Assembly: GCA_002731875.1 (NCBI GenBank)
Contig: PCCY01000021.1
Span: forward strand, 837,678 to 901,677
Direction: 5' to 3'
DNA from: Roseobacter sp.
GTDB lineage: Bacteria; Pseudomonadota; Alphaproteobacteria; Rhodobacterales; Rhodobacteraceae
DNA: 64,000 nt
The position numbers and the translations under genes were made by a program. The notes under the pieces were generated by a model. The model had not been told where the DNA came from, searched no databases, and saw nothing but the letters and a program-made list of their open reading frames with translations. Each line of letters starts with the position of its first letter. The first letter of the stretch is position 1. This document shows positions 35,433 through 44,460 of the stretch, in pieces.

Positions 35433-36149
35433 TCAGGCGCGCTGCGGTAGCATAGCGACTTGCGCGCGGTACCACCCACGGTTCAATTCCCGCATCAGTT
35501 TGCCGCTGGTGCGGGTTTTTTGTTGGATGGTCGAACCGCCGATTCGATGCGCGATCTCGCTCAGTCCGTTCGGCAGCAGGGCATGCAGCTTTTGTCCGGT
35601 GACCCAATGCATCTGCAACCACGTATCAACAGGTCGATCTATCTGCTCGGACCCCTGCAACAGCCGTTTTGCAGCCTCGCGCCCCACCACCTGACAGCAG
35701 CATTGCAACCCGATCACGCGCGGCAGAATAAGCGCCATCTCGCCATCTGTGGCAATAACCTTCGCCGGTTTCTCGCGGCGTTTGGGGGGCAGACGCAGAT
35801 ACATGTCTGGCGTCATGTGATCGGCGATCATTGCCCTGGCGCGGGTCATCTCGGGTGATGACACAGCAAGATCATCTTCGGCGATCATCGCATAATCCCA
35901 ACCCTGATCGACGATCATGCGCCAGCATTTGCGGTGGCTTTGAAAAACGCCAATTTCCGCGGGGGTCAGGGGAAAGGGATAGGCCGGGCTATGAAGGTTT
36001 CCCGCATGGGTCTTGATACCCGCAACTTGCGCGGGGTCGCGACCGTTGACTGCTTCGACGACCTGCGCATCCGGCAGATCTTGCAGCAACCGCGCGACGT
36101 TGGGACGGCGCGCGGCGCTGGAGGACATATGGATGATCAAAGAGTTCAT
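35433..36149 (-). CDS. Glycosyltransferase family 25 protein
   Basis: 238 residues resembling LPS-modifying GT25 enzymes: E-A-V-N-G-R-D near residue 32, the helical L-T-P-A-E-I-G-V-F-Q-S-H-R-K-C-W (family G-C-x-x-S-H equivalent), and the metal-binding A-E-D-D motif at about 90-93. Acceptor and sugar are unknown. It is the last gene on the minus strand after tupA, 43 bases downstream, and may be read from the same transcript, though nothing links it functionally to tungstate. Confidence 0.82.
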   Translation of the reverse strand: MNSLIIHMSSSAARRPNVARLLQDLPDAQVVEAVNGRDPAQVAGIKTHAGNLHSPAYPFPLTPAEIGVFQSHRKCWRMIVDQGWDYAMIAEDDLAVSSPEMTRARAMIADHMTPDMYLRLPPKRREKPAKVIATDGEMALILPRVIGLQCCCQVVGREAAKRLLQGSEQIDRPVDTWLQMHWVTGQKLHALLPNGLSEIAHRIGGSTIQQKTRTSGKLMRELNRGWYRAQVAMLPQRA

Positions 36150-36192
36150 GACGTCTGATATCCTGTCCTGTCAGGCTTTCAAACCTGCTTGA

Positions 36193-36993
36193 TCACTGTT
36201 CGGCGTTGAAGGTGAACAGCTTTTCGCCATTGATCGTATAGCTGTTAATCAGCTCTTTTGCCCGGTCGCTTACCAGCCAGGTTTCAAGCTTGGCCGCTGC
36301 TTCCTTGTTGATATGCGTAAAGTTTTCGGGGTTAACCGGGATATAGGCATACTGGTTGAACAGCACCTTATCGCCAGCAAACAGCAGAGCCAAATCAGCC
36401 TTGTTGGCAAAATTCAGCCAGCTTGCACGATCGGACATGATATACGCATCAAGCCCTGCGGCGGTATTCAGGCTTGCTCCCATCCCTGCACCAACGGCCT
36501 TGTACCAGTCTCCGAACGCCTTGGGGTCCAGATCGGCGGTCGCCCAAAGCGCCAGTTCCTTTTTATGCGTTCCGCTATCGTCCCCACGGCTGACAAACGG
36601 TGCCTTGGCGGTCGCGATCATCTCAAACGCCTGCTTGGCGGTCTTTGCACCTGCGATGGCGGCGGGATCGCTGCTAGGCCCGATCAGCACAAAATCATTG
36701 TACATGATTTCACGGCGATGGGTGCCATACCCCTTGGCCACGAACGCTTCTTCGGCTTTCTTTGAGTGCACCAGAATAGCATCGACATCCCCGGCTTCCC
36801 CCAAGCGCAAGGCTTGGCCGGTACCGACGATCAACAGCTGAACATCTAGGTCCAGGTCCTGCTTGATCGCCGGTAATAACACCTCGGACAGGCCCGAATT
36901 GTTGAATGAAGTTGTGACCGCCATTTTCATTGTGTCGGCCTGTACCGCAGTGGCACCTATCGCAATGGCAAGAGCTGTTAGCAGGGATTTCAT
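36193..36993 (-). CDS. tupA: Tungstate ABC transporter, substrate-binding protein TupA
   Basis: 266 residues with a signal peptide (M-K-S-L-L-T-A-L..., cleavage near V-Q-A) and a PBP fold. The oxyanion-binding region is V-T-T-S-F-N-N-S-G-L (family consensus T-T-T-S-T-x-x-S-G-L), followed by V-G-T-G-Q-A-L-R-L-G-E-A-G-D-V-D and S-R-G-D-D-S-G-T-H; these mark the TupA/WtpA-like group rather than ModA. It should capture tungstate in the periplasm for the adjacent formate dehydrogenase. Start overlaps the tupC stop by 4 nt. Confidence 0.9.
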   Translation of the reverse strand: MKSLLTALAIAIGATAVQADTMKMAVTTSFNNSGLSEVLLPAIKQDLDLDVQLLIVGTGQALRLGEAGDVDAILVHSKKAEEAFVAKGYGTHRREIMYNDFVLIGPSSDPAAIAGAKTAKQAFEMIATAKAPFVSRGDDSGTHKKELALWATADLDPKAFGDWYKAVGAGMGASLNTAAGLDAYIMSDRASWLNFANKADLALLFAGDKVLFNQYAYIPVNPENFTHINKEAAAKLETWLVSDRAKELINSYTINGEKLFTFNAEQ

Positions 36994-37706
36994 ACCAAAA
37001 TGTCTCCGTTCAGGAAGGATTTGAATTCCGAGGTCAGAGGGGCATCAAACGTCTGGGGTGCCGGTCCTTCTTCGTGAATACGACCATTAAACAGAAAGAG
37101 TATTTCAGTTGCAAGACGACGCGCCTGTCCTAGATCATGGGTCGCCATCACAATACGGGTACCGTTACGGTGGGCGGCTTGCAGCAGTGCTTCGATATCT
37201 TTCACCGAACGACCGTCAAGATTTGAACACGGCTCATCCAGAAACAGGATTTCAGGGTCGCGTATCAAAGCGCGGGCCAGTGCCAGCTTTTGCTTTTCCC
37301 CTCCCGACAGGCGGGTAGCCGGCCGGTGAAGCGCGTCGGTCAGACCAATGCGTTCGGCCCAAGTCTCGATCGCGTGATCCATTCGATCTTTAGGGTAGGA
37401 CAGAATACTCAGCGGATAGGCGAGGTTGGCGCGGACTGATCGGCGTAACATCACCGGGCTTTGGAACACGTAGGCCTGCTTGGTGCGGGCCACGGTGTCG
37501 GAAGCCGACCAGGTGATGGTACCGGTATCCAGTCTCTCCAGCCCGTGCAAAGCCTTGAGCAACGTCGTTTTGCCCGCACCGTTCGGACCCAACAGGATGG
37601 TGAAGCCAGATGTACCCAGGGTCAGGTCAATTGGCCCCAAAAGGCTTTTCCGCCCCTTCGAAATGCTGACCCCGCGCATTTCCACAGGCAGTACGGTGGT
37701 CACCAT
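36990..37706 (-). CDS. tupC: Tungstate ABC transporter, ATP-binding protein TupC
   Basis: 238-residue ABC ATPase: Walker A G-P-N-G-A-G-K-T-T (about 36-44), signature L-S-G-G-E-K-Q-K, Walker B I-L-F-L-D-E-P and the H-loop A-T-H-D. No C-terminal TOBE/molybdate-sensing domain, as expected for TupC and unlike ModC. GGAGAGGTAG precedes the ATG. Overlaps tupB by 7 nt and tupA by 4 nt. Confidence 0.9.
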   Translation of the reverse strand: MVTTVLPVEMRGVSISKGRKSLLGPIDLTLGTSGFTILLGPNGAGKTTLLKALHGLERLDTGTITWSASDTVARTKQAYVFQSPVMLRRSVRANLAYPLSILSYPKDRMDHAIETWAERIGLTDALHRPATRLSGGEKQKLALARALIRDPEILFLDEPCSNLDGRSVKDIEALLQAAHRNGTRIVMATHDLGQARRLATEILFLFNGRIHEEGPAPQTFDAPLTSEFKSFLNGDILV

Positions 37707-38404
37707 CTACCTCTCCTTTCCGTGCGGGAAAGGGCATGAATGATCAGGTTCACAGAAAGCGCCAGACCGATCAGGACAAATCCCAACCCCAGGGCCAAGG
37801 CAAAGTCTCCCTTGCCGGTTTCAAGCGCGATAGCAGTGGTAAGCACCCGCGTGGCATGGTCAATATTGCCACCCACGATCATAATCGCGCCGACCTCGCC
37901 TATGGCGCGGCCAAAGCCCGCCAATGCAGCGGTGAGCAGTGCGCGCCGCCCATCGGTGATCAATGTCAGGATACGGCGCATCGGCGTCGTGTTCAGCGAT
38001 ATAAGCAGATCGTGATATTCCGCCCAGAGGTCGCGCATGGCCTGGTGGGTGATGGACGCGATCAATGGTGTGATAATGACCACCTGTGCAATGATCATTG
38101 CAGTGGGGGTGAACAACAGACCGAAAACGCCGAACGGTCCTGCGCGTGATAACAGCAGATAGACGATCAGGCCGACAACCACCGGGGGAAGGCCCATCAT
38201 GGCATTGAGCACAGCGATCGCAGTCCGGCGGAACCGGAACCGGCGGATGGCCAGCCAGGTCCCCAGGGGCAGGGCAATGAACGACGCGATGAATAAAGCT
38301 GACAGGCTGACCTGAAGGGATCGCATTGTGATCTCGATCAGGTCGGCATCGCCGGTCGCGATGAGCCAGAATGCAGAAGTGAGCCCTGCCCAGATGTCAT
38401 TCAT
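37700..38404 (-). CDS. tupB: Tungstate ABC transporter, permease TupB
   Basis: 234-residue membrane component with about five or six helices and the cytoplasmic EAA-type loop A-A-L-A-G-F-G-R-A-I-G-E-V-G-A that contacts the ATPase. R-I-L-T-L-I-T-D-G-R-R-A-L-L and M-I-V-G-G-N-I fit TupB. First of three overlapping tup genes; it follows the 42-residue membrane protein gene by 40 bases on the same strand as fdhABC, so tungstate uptake and the enzyme are probably transcribed together. Confidence 0.9.
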   Translation of the reverse strand: MNDIWAGLTSAFWLIATGDADLIEITMRSLQVSLSALFIASFIALPLGTWLAIRRFRFRRTAIAVLNAMMGLPPVVVGLIVYLLLSRAGPFGVFGLLFTPTAMIIAQVVIITPLIASITHQAMRDLWAEYHDLLISLNTTPMRRILTLITDGRRALLTAALAGFGRAIGEVGAIMIVGGNIDHATRVLTTAIALETGKGDFALALGLGFVLIGLALSVNLIIHALSRTERRGRW

Positions 38405-38444
38405 CGGGCAGGTCGCAGGTTTGGATACTCATTATTTACTGTCT

Positions 38445-38573
38445 TCAGTCGCCCAGCCGTACGTTGCTGTCGGAAGTCATGTTGGCAGACGAAAACCCGG
38501 CATTGTCAAGCGCGAGGTTTACCCCGAACGCAATGATGATCAGGGCCACGTTGGCCACTAGGAAAGCCTTCAT
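38445..38573 (-). CDS. 42-residue single-pass membrane protein in the fdh-tup operon
   Basis: Short gene between fdhC and tupB, starting at ATG 38571-38573 (minus) after a GCGAGG site. Residues 3-19 form one hydrophobic helix (A-F-L-V-A-N-V-A-L-I-I-I-A-F-G), followed by a polar tail beginning L-D-N-A-G-F-S-S-A. I know similar short proteins beside fdh genes in roseobacters, but no function. Position and topology suggest a subunit or assembly partner of the membrane-bound FdhC. Coding frame, start signal and same-strand spacing support it as real. Confidence 0.7.
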   Translation of the reverse strand: MKAFLVANVALIIIAFGVNLALDNAGFSSANMTSDSNVRLGD

Positions 38574-38633
38574 TTGGAACCTCGCTGTTGTGCGCCTGAA
38601 CGCAGGTTACGGAACGGCTGATGATACGTCATA

Positions 38634-39836
38634 TCATTCAGCCGGGTGTGCGCCAGAGGCGGGTTTGTTTTTTTCGGCAACCATCTCTTCGGCCCAGATG
38701 CTGTGGTGCTCGCGGGCCCATTGCAGATCTACATCACCTGAACCCATCGCTTCGAATGCACCTTCCATGCCCAACGTGCCGATATAAATATGCGCGAGAA
38801 TTACCGCCATCAATACAAAGCTGATGATCGCGTGCCACAGTTGCGCGTATTGCATTTCCTCCTGAGGCGTCAGTGAAGCCTCGATCGGGCCAAATCCCAG
38901 AAGTTGTGGCACGCCCATATCGTTGAGCTTGGCAAAGGTGGGACCGAACATGGTTATTTCGAACGGAAACAGCAGCGATAGGCCGGATACCGAAATTGAT
39001 CCGCCAAGAATAATCACAGCCCAAAAGATCAGTTTTTGGCCGGTGTTGAACTTTTTGGCCGGCGGGTGACCCTTGCCGAAGATGCCGCCGCCCTTGAGGA
39101 TCCAGTTGATGTCGGTGCGGTCGGGCAGGTTGTGCGCGATCCACATGACGAAAACCATTACCAAACCGAGTATAAACGCCCATGCAACGTTATTGTGAAT
39201 CCATTTACCTATGGTTGCATAGGCCGAATACGCCTCGAGTCCGAAAACCGGGATAAGCACCTTTCGGCCCGCCAGAGAAATCAACCCTGTCAACGCGAGC
39301 AGGATAAACGAACTGGCGATCAACCAGTGACCAAAGCGTTCGATGAACTTGAAGCGTGCAATAGTGATCCCCGAGCGCCCATGTTCAATTTTGATGCGGC
39401 CTCGGATCAGGTAGAAAATCGCCAGCAGGACAACGGTGGCCGCAAGGGCGGCGTTTCCGTATGTCAAAAGCGGGCCCCGTCTGAAATCGAGCCACCAAAT
39501 GCCGCTTTCCTGCATCATTACGGTAGCAGCCGGACCGCGGTTGCTGGCAGACAGCGAGGTTCCTGAATCGGCTCTGATGTCGCGCCACAGATCAGCGTCA
39601 GAGGCACCGCCCAATGGCCCGAGCTGGCTGGAAACAGGCGGGGCTTCGTGCTCTGCGGGGCGCGGCACTTGGGCACCAAAGGGAACATCTTCACCGCGTT
39701 GACGGGCAAGGATATCCGCAAGGGTCTGTTTGCCGGGTTGAACGCCCACCCCATTGACGGTGGTATCCTGCGCGGCCGACAGACCAGCAAACGAGACGAG
39801 GAAGACGAGGGGCAACAGTATGCGCAACAATGTCAT
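38634..39836 (-). CDS. fdhC: Formate dehydrogenase gamma subunit (cytochrome b)
   Basis: 400-residue membrane cytochrome b that passes electrons from FdhB to quinone. It begins with a signal peptide (cleavage near S-A-A-Q-D), a ~100-residue periplasmic stretch and an extra helix at about 125-145, followed by the FdnI-like four-helix core with haem-ligand candidates H170, H214, H235 and the histidines of L-W-H-A-I-I and L-A-H-I-Y-I-G-T-L-G. This long form is nearly twice E. coli FdnI. The ATG at 39836 was chosen because it gives the signal peptide; the frame continues 66 bases upstream. Confidence 0.9.
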   Translation of the reverse strand: MTLLRILLPLVFLVSFAGLSAAQDTTVNGVGVQPGKQTLADILARQRGEDVPFGAQVPRPAEHEAPPVSSQLGPLGGASDADLWRDIRADSGTSLSASNRGPAATVMMQESGIWWLDFRRGPLLTYGNAALAATVVLLAIFYLIRGRIKIEHGRSGITIARFKFIERFGHWLIASSFILLALTGLISLAGRKVLIPVFGLEAYSAYATIGKWIHNNVAWAFILGLVMVFVMWIAHNLPDRTDINWILKGGGIFGKGHPPAKKFNTGQKLIFWAVIILGGSISVSGLSLLFPFEITMFGPTFAKLNDMGVPQLLGFGPIEASLTPQEEMQYAQLWHAIISFVLMAVILAHIYIGTLGMEGAFEAMGSGDVDLQWAREHHSIWAEEMVAEKNKPASGAHPAE

Positions 39837-39920
39837 CGGGACCTCCGATATAATAAAGATAAATTGGCCCGCCAGCATGTGCCAGCGGGCCAAGGAACGC
39901 ATTATTGTGCGAAAGGGGCG

Positions 39921-40514
39921 TTAGCCGCCTTTGCGCTCGTATGCTGTACCCCAGCCCCAGGCACCTGAGCCAAAGCCACGTGCAACCACGCGCTCGCGGT
40001 AGATGCTTGATACGACATCTCCGTCACCAGCAAGCAGGGCCTTGGTTGAACACATCTCGGCGCAGATTGGCAGCTTGCCTTCGGCGATCCGGTTGCGCCC
40101 GTACTTCTGAAACTCGGCTTCGGAGTTGTTTTCCTCGGGGCCACCGGCACAGAAGGTACATTTGTCCATCTTGCCGCGTGATCCAAAGTTACCAGCCTGA
40201 GGGTACTGAGGTGCGCCGAATGGGCAGGCGTAGAAGCAGTAACCACATCCGATGCACAAGTCTTTGGAGTGCAAAACGATGCCATCATCAGTTTGATAGA
40301 AGCAGTCTACCGGACAAACGGCCATGCACGGCGCGTCGGAACAGTGCATGCATGCAACTGATATGGACCGTTCGCCGGGCTTGCCGTCCTGAATGGTGAC
40401 GACCTTGCGGCGGTTGATGCCCCACGGTACTTCGTGTTCGTTCTTACAGGCCGTGACGCACGCATTGCATTCGATGCAGCGTTCGGCGTCGCAGAGAAAC
40501 TTTGCTCTTGCCAT
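39921..40514 (-). CDS. fdhB: Formate dehydrogenase beta subunit, four-cluster ferredoxin
   Basis: 197 residues carrying cysteine groups for four [4Fe-4S] clusters: C-I-E-C-N-A-C-V-T-A-C, C-M-H-C-S-D-A-P-C-M-A-V-C-P, C-I-G-C-G-Y-C-F-Y-A-C-P and C-T-F-C ... C-A-E-M-C. It relays electrons from FdhA to FdhC. Unlike E. coli FdnH it lacks the C-terminal membrane anchor, so it depends on FdhC for membrane attachment. 13 bases after fdhA. Confidence 0.93.
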   Translation of the reverse strand: MARAKFLCDAERCIECNACVTACKNEHEVPWGINRRKVVTIQDGKPGERSISVACMHCSDAPCMAVCPVDCFYQTDDGIVLHSKDLCIGCGYCFYACPFGAPQYPQAGNFGSRGKMDKCTFCAGGPEENNSEAEFQKYGRNRIAEGKLPICAEMCSTKALLAGDGDVVSSIYRERVVARGFGSGAWGWGTAYERKGG

Positions 40515-40527
40515 CTTGTCGGTCTCC

Positions 40528-43509
40528 TTACGCTGTCCAGATTTTGCAGAGGGTCGCTTTGGTCTCTTGCATCTGAGTTACTGAATCATATCCGTATGTC
40601 TGTGCAGTGTTGGTGGATTCACCAAGCACATAAGGGTCGGCTCCGTCAGGGTATCTTTCCCTCAGGTCGACGCCTTCCATGTGACCACCGAAGTGGAACG
40701 GCATAAACGCGACGCCGCTTTCAACTCGGTCAGTTACCATCGCCATCACTTTCACCTTGCCGCCTTCCGGGCCTTCGACCCAGACTTGCGCGCCATCACG
40801 GACGCCAAGATTGTTGGCATCACGGGTGTTGATTTCGATAAACATGTCCTGCTGAAGCTCGGCCAACCAGGGGTTGGACCGTGTTTCGTCACCGCCGCCT
40901 TCGTATTCAACCAAACGACCCGACGTGAGGATTATCGGGTAATCCTTGGAAAAATCATTTTCCTGAATGGACTTGTACATTGTCGGTACGCGCCAGAACT
41001 TCTTGTCGTCATAGGTTGGATAGTCTGCGACCAGATCGCGCCGATTGGTATAAAGCGGTTCGCGGTGCAGCGGAACCGGATCGGGGAAGGTCCAGACAAC
41101 GGCACGGGCCTTGGCGTTGCCAAAGGGTGCGCAGCCATGCTTGATCGCGACACGCTGAATGCCGCCGGAAAGGTCGGTCTTCCAGTTCACGCCGCCGGTC
41201 TTTGCCGAATAGTCAGACGGTGTTTCGCCGGTTTGAGATGTTTCTCCGACCTCTTCCGCAGGCTTTTCATCAGCCTGGGGGCGACCCTCGGGGAAACCAG
41301 CGACGTAGTTGATGACGTTCATTTCGTCCTCGGTCAGATCACTGTCCCATCCGAGTTCTCTGAGCATGGCCATTGTGAATTCGGGATAGCCGTCCTTGAT
41401 CTCTGACCCTTGGCTGTAAACGCCTTCGGCCAGAAGGTTTTCACCATCACGTTCGACGCCAAAGCGCGCCCGGAAGGTCAGGCCACCTTTGGCGACAGGC
41501 ATAGACATGTCGTAAAGGTTCGCGGTGCCAGGGTGATTCATCTCGGGTGTGCCCCAAGCTGGCCACGGCAAGCCATAGAAATCACCGTCGGCTGGTCCGC
41601 CCATGGCGCGCAAGGTTGTGCGGTCAAAGGTGTGCTGGTTCGCCATGTGCATTTTCATGCGTTCTGGGCTTTGACCTGTATACCCGATGGTCCACATGCC
41701 GCGGTTGAATTCGCGGGTGATGTCTTCCACGACGGGTTCGTCCCCTTCGATCGCAATGTTCTTGAACATGCGATCGCTGAATCCGAACTTGTCCGCGAAC
41801 AACTTGATGATGGTGTGATCAGGCTTGCATTCAAACAGCGGCTCGACAACCTGGTCGCGCCATTGCAGCGAACGGTTCGACGCAGTTACAGAACCGCGTG
41901 TCTCGAACTGCGTTGCAGCCGGAAGCAGGTACAGGCCGTCTTGGCGGTCTTGCATGACAGCGGAAACGGTCGGGTAGGGGTCAACCACGACCATCAGGTC
42001 GAGCTTCTCCATCGCGGTGACCATTTCTTTTTGACGGGTCTGCGAGTTGGGCGCATGGCCCCACAGCACCATCGCCCGGGTGTTGTCCGGCTGGTCGAGG
42101 TTTTCCTTGTCTTCAAGCACACCGTCAATCCAACGGCTGACAGGAATGCCGGTCAGGTTCATCATCTTGGTATCGCCGAAAGACGCGTCCGAAAAACGCC
42201 CCTTGAGCCATTCCAGGTCTTCTTCCCAGACACGCGCCCAATGCGCCCAAGCGCCTGCGCTCAGGCCATAGTAACCCGGCAGCGTGTCCGCCAGAACGCC
42301 AAGTTCGGTTGCGCCCTGAACGTTGTCGTGACCGCGGAAAATATTGGTGCCGCCGCCTGCGGTACCCATGTTTCCCAAAGCCAACTGCAAGATGCAATAG
42401 GCGCGGGTGTTGTTATTGCCGTTGCTGTGCTGCGTACCGCCCATGCACCAGATCACGGTGCCGGGACGGTTGTTTGCCAACGTGCGTGCAACGCGCTCAA
42501 GCTGCGAAGCGGGTGCGCCAGTGACGCGTTCGACTTCTTCGGGTGTCCATTTCGCGACTTCGTCACGGATCTGGTCCATGCCCCAAACGCGGGTGCGGAT
42601 GAACTCCTTGTCTTCCCACCCGTTTTCGAAGATGTGCCAAAGAATACCCCAGACCAGCGCCACATCCGAACCGGGACGGAAGCGGACATATTCGTCCGCA
42701 TGTGCGGCTGTGCGGGTAAAGCGAGGATCACACACGATCAACGGCGCGTTGTTCTCTTCTTTCGCTTTCAGCAAGTGCAACAGGGACACCGGGTGCGCTT
42801 CGGCAGGGTTGCCACCTATTACAAAGATCGCCTGGCTGTTGTGGATATCGTTATAGCTGTTGGTCATGGCACCGTAGCCCCACGTGTTCGCAACACCTGC
42901 AACAGTAGTCGAGTGGCAAATACGCGCTTGGTGGTCTACGTTGTTGGTCCCCCAATATGCGGCGAATTTGCGGAATAGATACGCCTGTTCGTTACTATGC
43001 TTGGCGGAACCGAGCCAGTAGACAGAATCCGGGCCGCTTTCTTCGCGAATCACGTTCATCTTATCGCCGATTTCGTTGATCGCCTGTTCCCAGCTGATGC
43101 GAATCCACTGGCCACCCTCTTTTTTCATCGGGTATTTCAAACGGCGTTCGCCATGGGCATGTTCGCGCACCGAAGCACCTTTGGCGCAGTGCGACCCAAG
43201 GTTGAACGGGCTGTCCCAACCGGGTTCCTGTCCTGTCCAGACGCCATTGGAAACCTCTGCGATGACCGTACAGCCAACCGAACAATGGGTGCACACCGAT
43301 TTGATCGTTTCGACCGCGCCATCCACTGCTGCCGCTGCCGAGGCTTGGGTGACGGAGCCGGCGGTTGCGGCTATTGCTGCCAACCCGCCGATCGCAAGGC
43401 CGGAACCCCGCAGGAATGAACGACGGTCAACCGATCTTTCGGCGATATCGGACACAATCCCAGTTCTTTGGGGCCGCCGTGCAACCCCATTCGTCTTTTT
43501 CCGAAGCAT
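40528..43509 (-). CDS. fdhA: Formate dehydrogenase alpha subunit, W/Mo-bisPGD, Cys-type
   Basis: 993-residue catalytic subunit oxidising formate to CO2 in the periplasm. Twin-arginine signal D-R-R-S-F-L-R-G at about 29-35; N-terminal [4Fe-4S] ligands C-T-H-C-S-V-G-C and S-H-C-A-K-G; the metal ligand is Cys198 in A-R-I-C-H-S-T-T-V, where E. coli FdnG has selenocysteine. The whole frame reads without an internal UGA. The C-terminal cofactor-binding domain is complete (F-H-F-G-G-H-M-E-G near the end). An AAGGGAGAG site precedes the ATG. Adjacent tupABC favours tungsten as the metal, an inference. Confidence 0.95.
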   Translation of the reverse strand: MLRKKTNGVARRPQRTGIVSDIAERSVDRRSFLRGSGLAIGGLAAIAATAGSVTQASAAAAVDGAVETIKSVCTHCSVGCTVIAEVSNGVWTGQEPGWDSPFNLGSHCAKGASVREHAHGERRLKYPMKKEGGQWIRISWEQAINEIGDKMNVIREESGPDSVYWLGSAKHSNEQAYLFRKFAAYWGTNNVDHQARICHSTTVAGVANTWGYGAMTNSYNDIHNSQAIFVIGGNPAEAHPVSLLHLLKAKEENNAPLIVCDPRFTRTAAHADEYVRFRPGSDVALVWGILWHIFENGWEDKEFIRTRVWGMDQIRDEVAKWTPEEVERVTGAPASQLERVARTLANNRPGTVIWCMGGTQHSNGNNNTRAYCILQLALGNMGTAGGGTNIFRGHDNVQGATELGVLADTLPGYYGLSAGAWAHWARVWEEDLEWLKGRFSDASFGDTKMMNLTGIPVSRWIDGVLEDKENLDQPDNTRAMVLWGHAPNSQTRQKEMVTAMEKLDLMVVVDPYPTVSAVMQDRQDGLYLLPAATQFETRGSVTASNRSLQWRDQVVEPLFECKPDHTIIKLFADKFGFSDRMFKNIAIEGDEPVVEDITREFNRGMWTIGYTGQSPERMKMHMANQHTFDRTTLRAMGGPADGDFYGLPWPAWGTPEMNHPGTANLYDMSMPVAKGGLTFRARFGVERDGENLLAEGVYSQGSEIKDGYPEFTMAMLRELGWDSDLTEDEMNVINYVAGFPEGRPQADEKPAEEVGETSQTGETPSDYSAKTGGVNWKTDLSGGIQRVAIKHGCAPFGNAKARAVVWTFPDPVPLHREPLYTNRRDLVADYPTYDDKKFWRVPTMYKSIQENDFSKDYPIILTSGRLVEYEGGGDETRSNPWLAELQQDMFIEINTRDANNLGVRDGAQVWVEGPEGGKVKVMAMVTDRVESGVAFMPFHFGGHMEGVDLRERYPDGADPYVLGESTNTAQTYGYDSVTQMQETKATLCKIWTA

Positions 43510-43606
43510 AATACTCTCCCTTGAAGCCCGCGTGTCATGAACGGTTGGTTCAGGTCGGGGCTATTTTTTCCACTGCGCTTGTTGACCCGCAGAGTTGTTC
43601 GCCTAA

Positions 43607-43795
43607 TTAAAAACGCGCACTTTCAAAATACGCACGTGTGTGAGCAGTGTCCTGCATGGTCTCCGACTGCAAATCGACGGTCTGCGCCTCTGCCGAAGTA
43701 CCCACGGTCGCAACGGCCACTGCCGCTGCGGGGGCTGCTGTGCCTGCCAGTTTTAGAAAATTTCGGCGATTGGTGCCGGTGGTTTCCTGGGTCAT
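43607..43795 (-). CDS. Formate-dehydrogenase-region Tat mini-protein
   Basis: 62 residues. Residues 10-40 are a Tat signal (N-R-R-N-F-L-K-L-A-G then an Ala-rich core ending S-A-E-A), leaving a mature peptide of only about 25 residues. This matches the small 'formate dehydrogenase region TAT target' family found just upstream of fdhA in many proteobacteria. Its job is unknown; the peptide is too small to be an enzyme, and it may ride with or guard FdhA during Tat export. Located between the TorD-like chaperone gene and fdhA. Confidence 0.85.
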   Translation of the reverse strand: MTQETTGTNRRNFLKLAGTAAPAAAVAVATVGTSAEAQTVDLQSETMQDTAHTRAYFESARF

Positions 43796-43851
43796 GGGTT
43801 TAATCCCTTTCCTTGGTTATGCGGGTGTGACCCGCGTTGAATGGCGCGGGT

Positions 43852-44460
43852 TCAGCCCGCCGTCATACGAAAAGCTTCGCGTTCGATGTCCATAAAGGCA
43901 CTGCCAACCGCACCGACACCGGCGTAGAGGACAGAATTCTTGGCGCTTTGCAGATCGGTGAAAAAGTGACCGGCCCAAGGCGCGATGTGCTTGTTGAAAA
44001 AACCGCGCTGCGTAGCGTCAGAGGCAGCATCGCCAAAGCGACCTACGATCATACCGCCCATCATCTCCATGAGCGACGCGATATTATCTTCGGGCTCGAA
44101 CACGTTCGGCGCGCGGGATATGCGTTGCGCCGACATGTATGTACGCAGTGAGGCCAACGGTTTTTCGTTCAGAAACCCGGTCAGGTAATAACTGGCGTAA
44201 GGCAGCAGTTCACCCCGGCCCAAGCCTATGAACAACGCGTCGAATTCGGTCTGGACCTGCTTGGGCGACACGGCTTTTGCGACACGTGCCAGACCATTTA
44301 TCGCTTCGCCCAATGCGCTTGTGTCACCAGTCAATGACGCGGTCTGGTTCAACATCGCCGCATCGGCGGGCCGCGCCAACATGACGCCTAGATAGTTATA
44401 CAGATCGGCACGCAGACGATCTTCGGGCGCGACCTTGGCGGCTTCGGCAGTAACATTCAT
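43852..44460 (-). CDS. TorD-family molecular chaperone for formate dehydrogenase
   Basis: 202 residues, all-helical. Family marks: L-Y-N-Y-L-G-V-M-L-A-R-P-A near the start, E-F-D-A-L-F-I-G-L-G-R-G-E-L-L-P-Y-A-S-Y-Y-L-T-G in the middle (the TorD/DmsD E-x-x-x-L-F-x-G motif), and F-x-x-H-I-A-P-W near the C-terminus. It should hold FdhA until cofactor insertion before Tat export. Start overlaps the DUF3306 stop (ATGA). Confidence 0.88.
   Translation of the reverse strand: MNVTAEAAKVAPEDRLRADLYNYLGVMLARPADAAMLNQTASLTGDTSALGEAINGLARVAKAVSPKQVQTEFDALFIGLGRGELLPYASYYLTGFLNEKPLASLRTYMSAQRISRAPNVFEPEDNIASLMEMMGGMIVGRFGDAASDATQRGFFNKHIAPWAGHFFTDLQSAKNSVLYAGVGAVGSAFMDIEREAFRMTAG

Noticed and set aside
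41410-42978. 522-codon plus-strand frame opposite fdhA
   Set aside because: Runs against the clear FdhA sequence, has no start signal and no family resemblance.
43607-43795. Spurious ORF
   Set aside because: Kept as a gene because it has a full Tat motif and the expected position of a known fdh-associated mini-protein.
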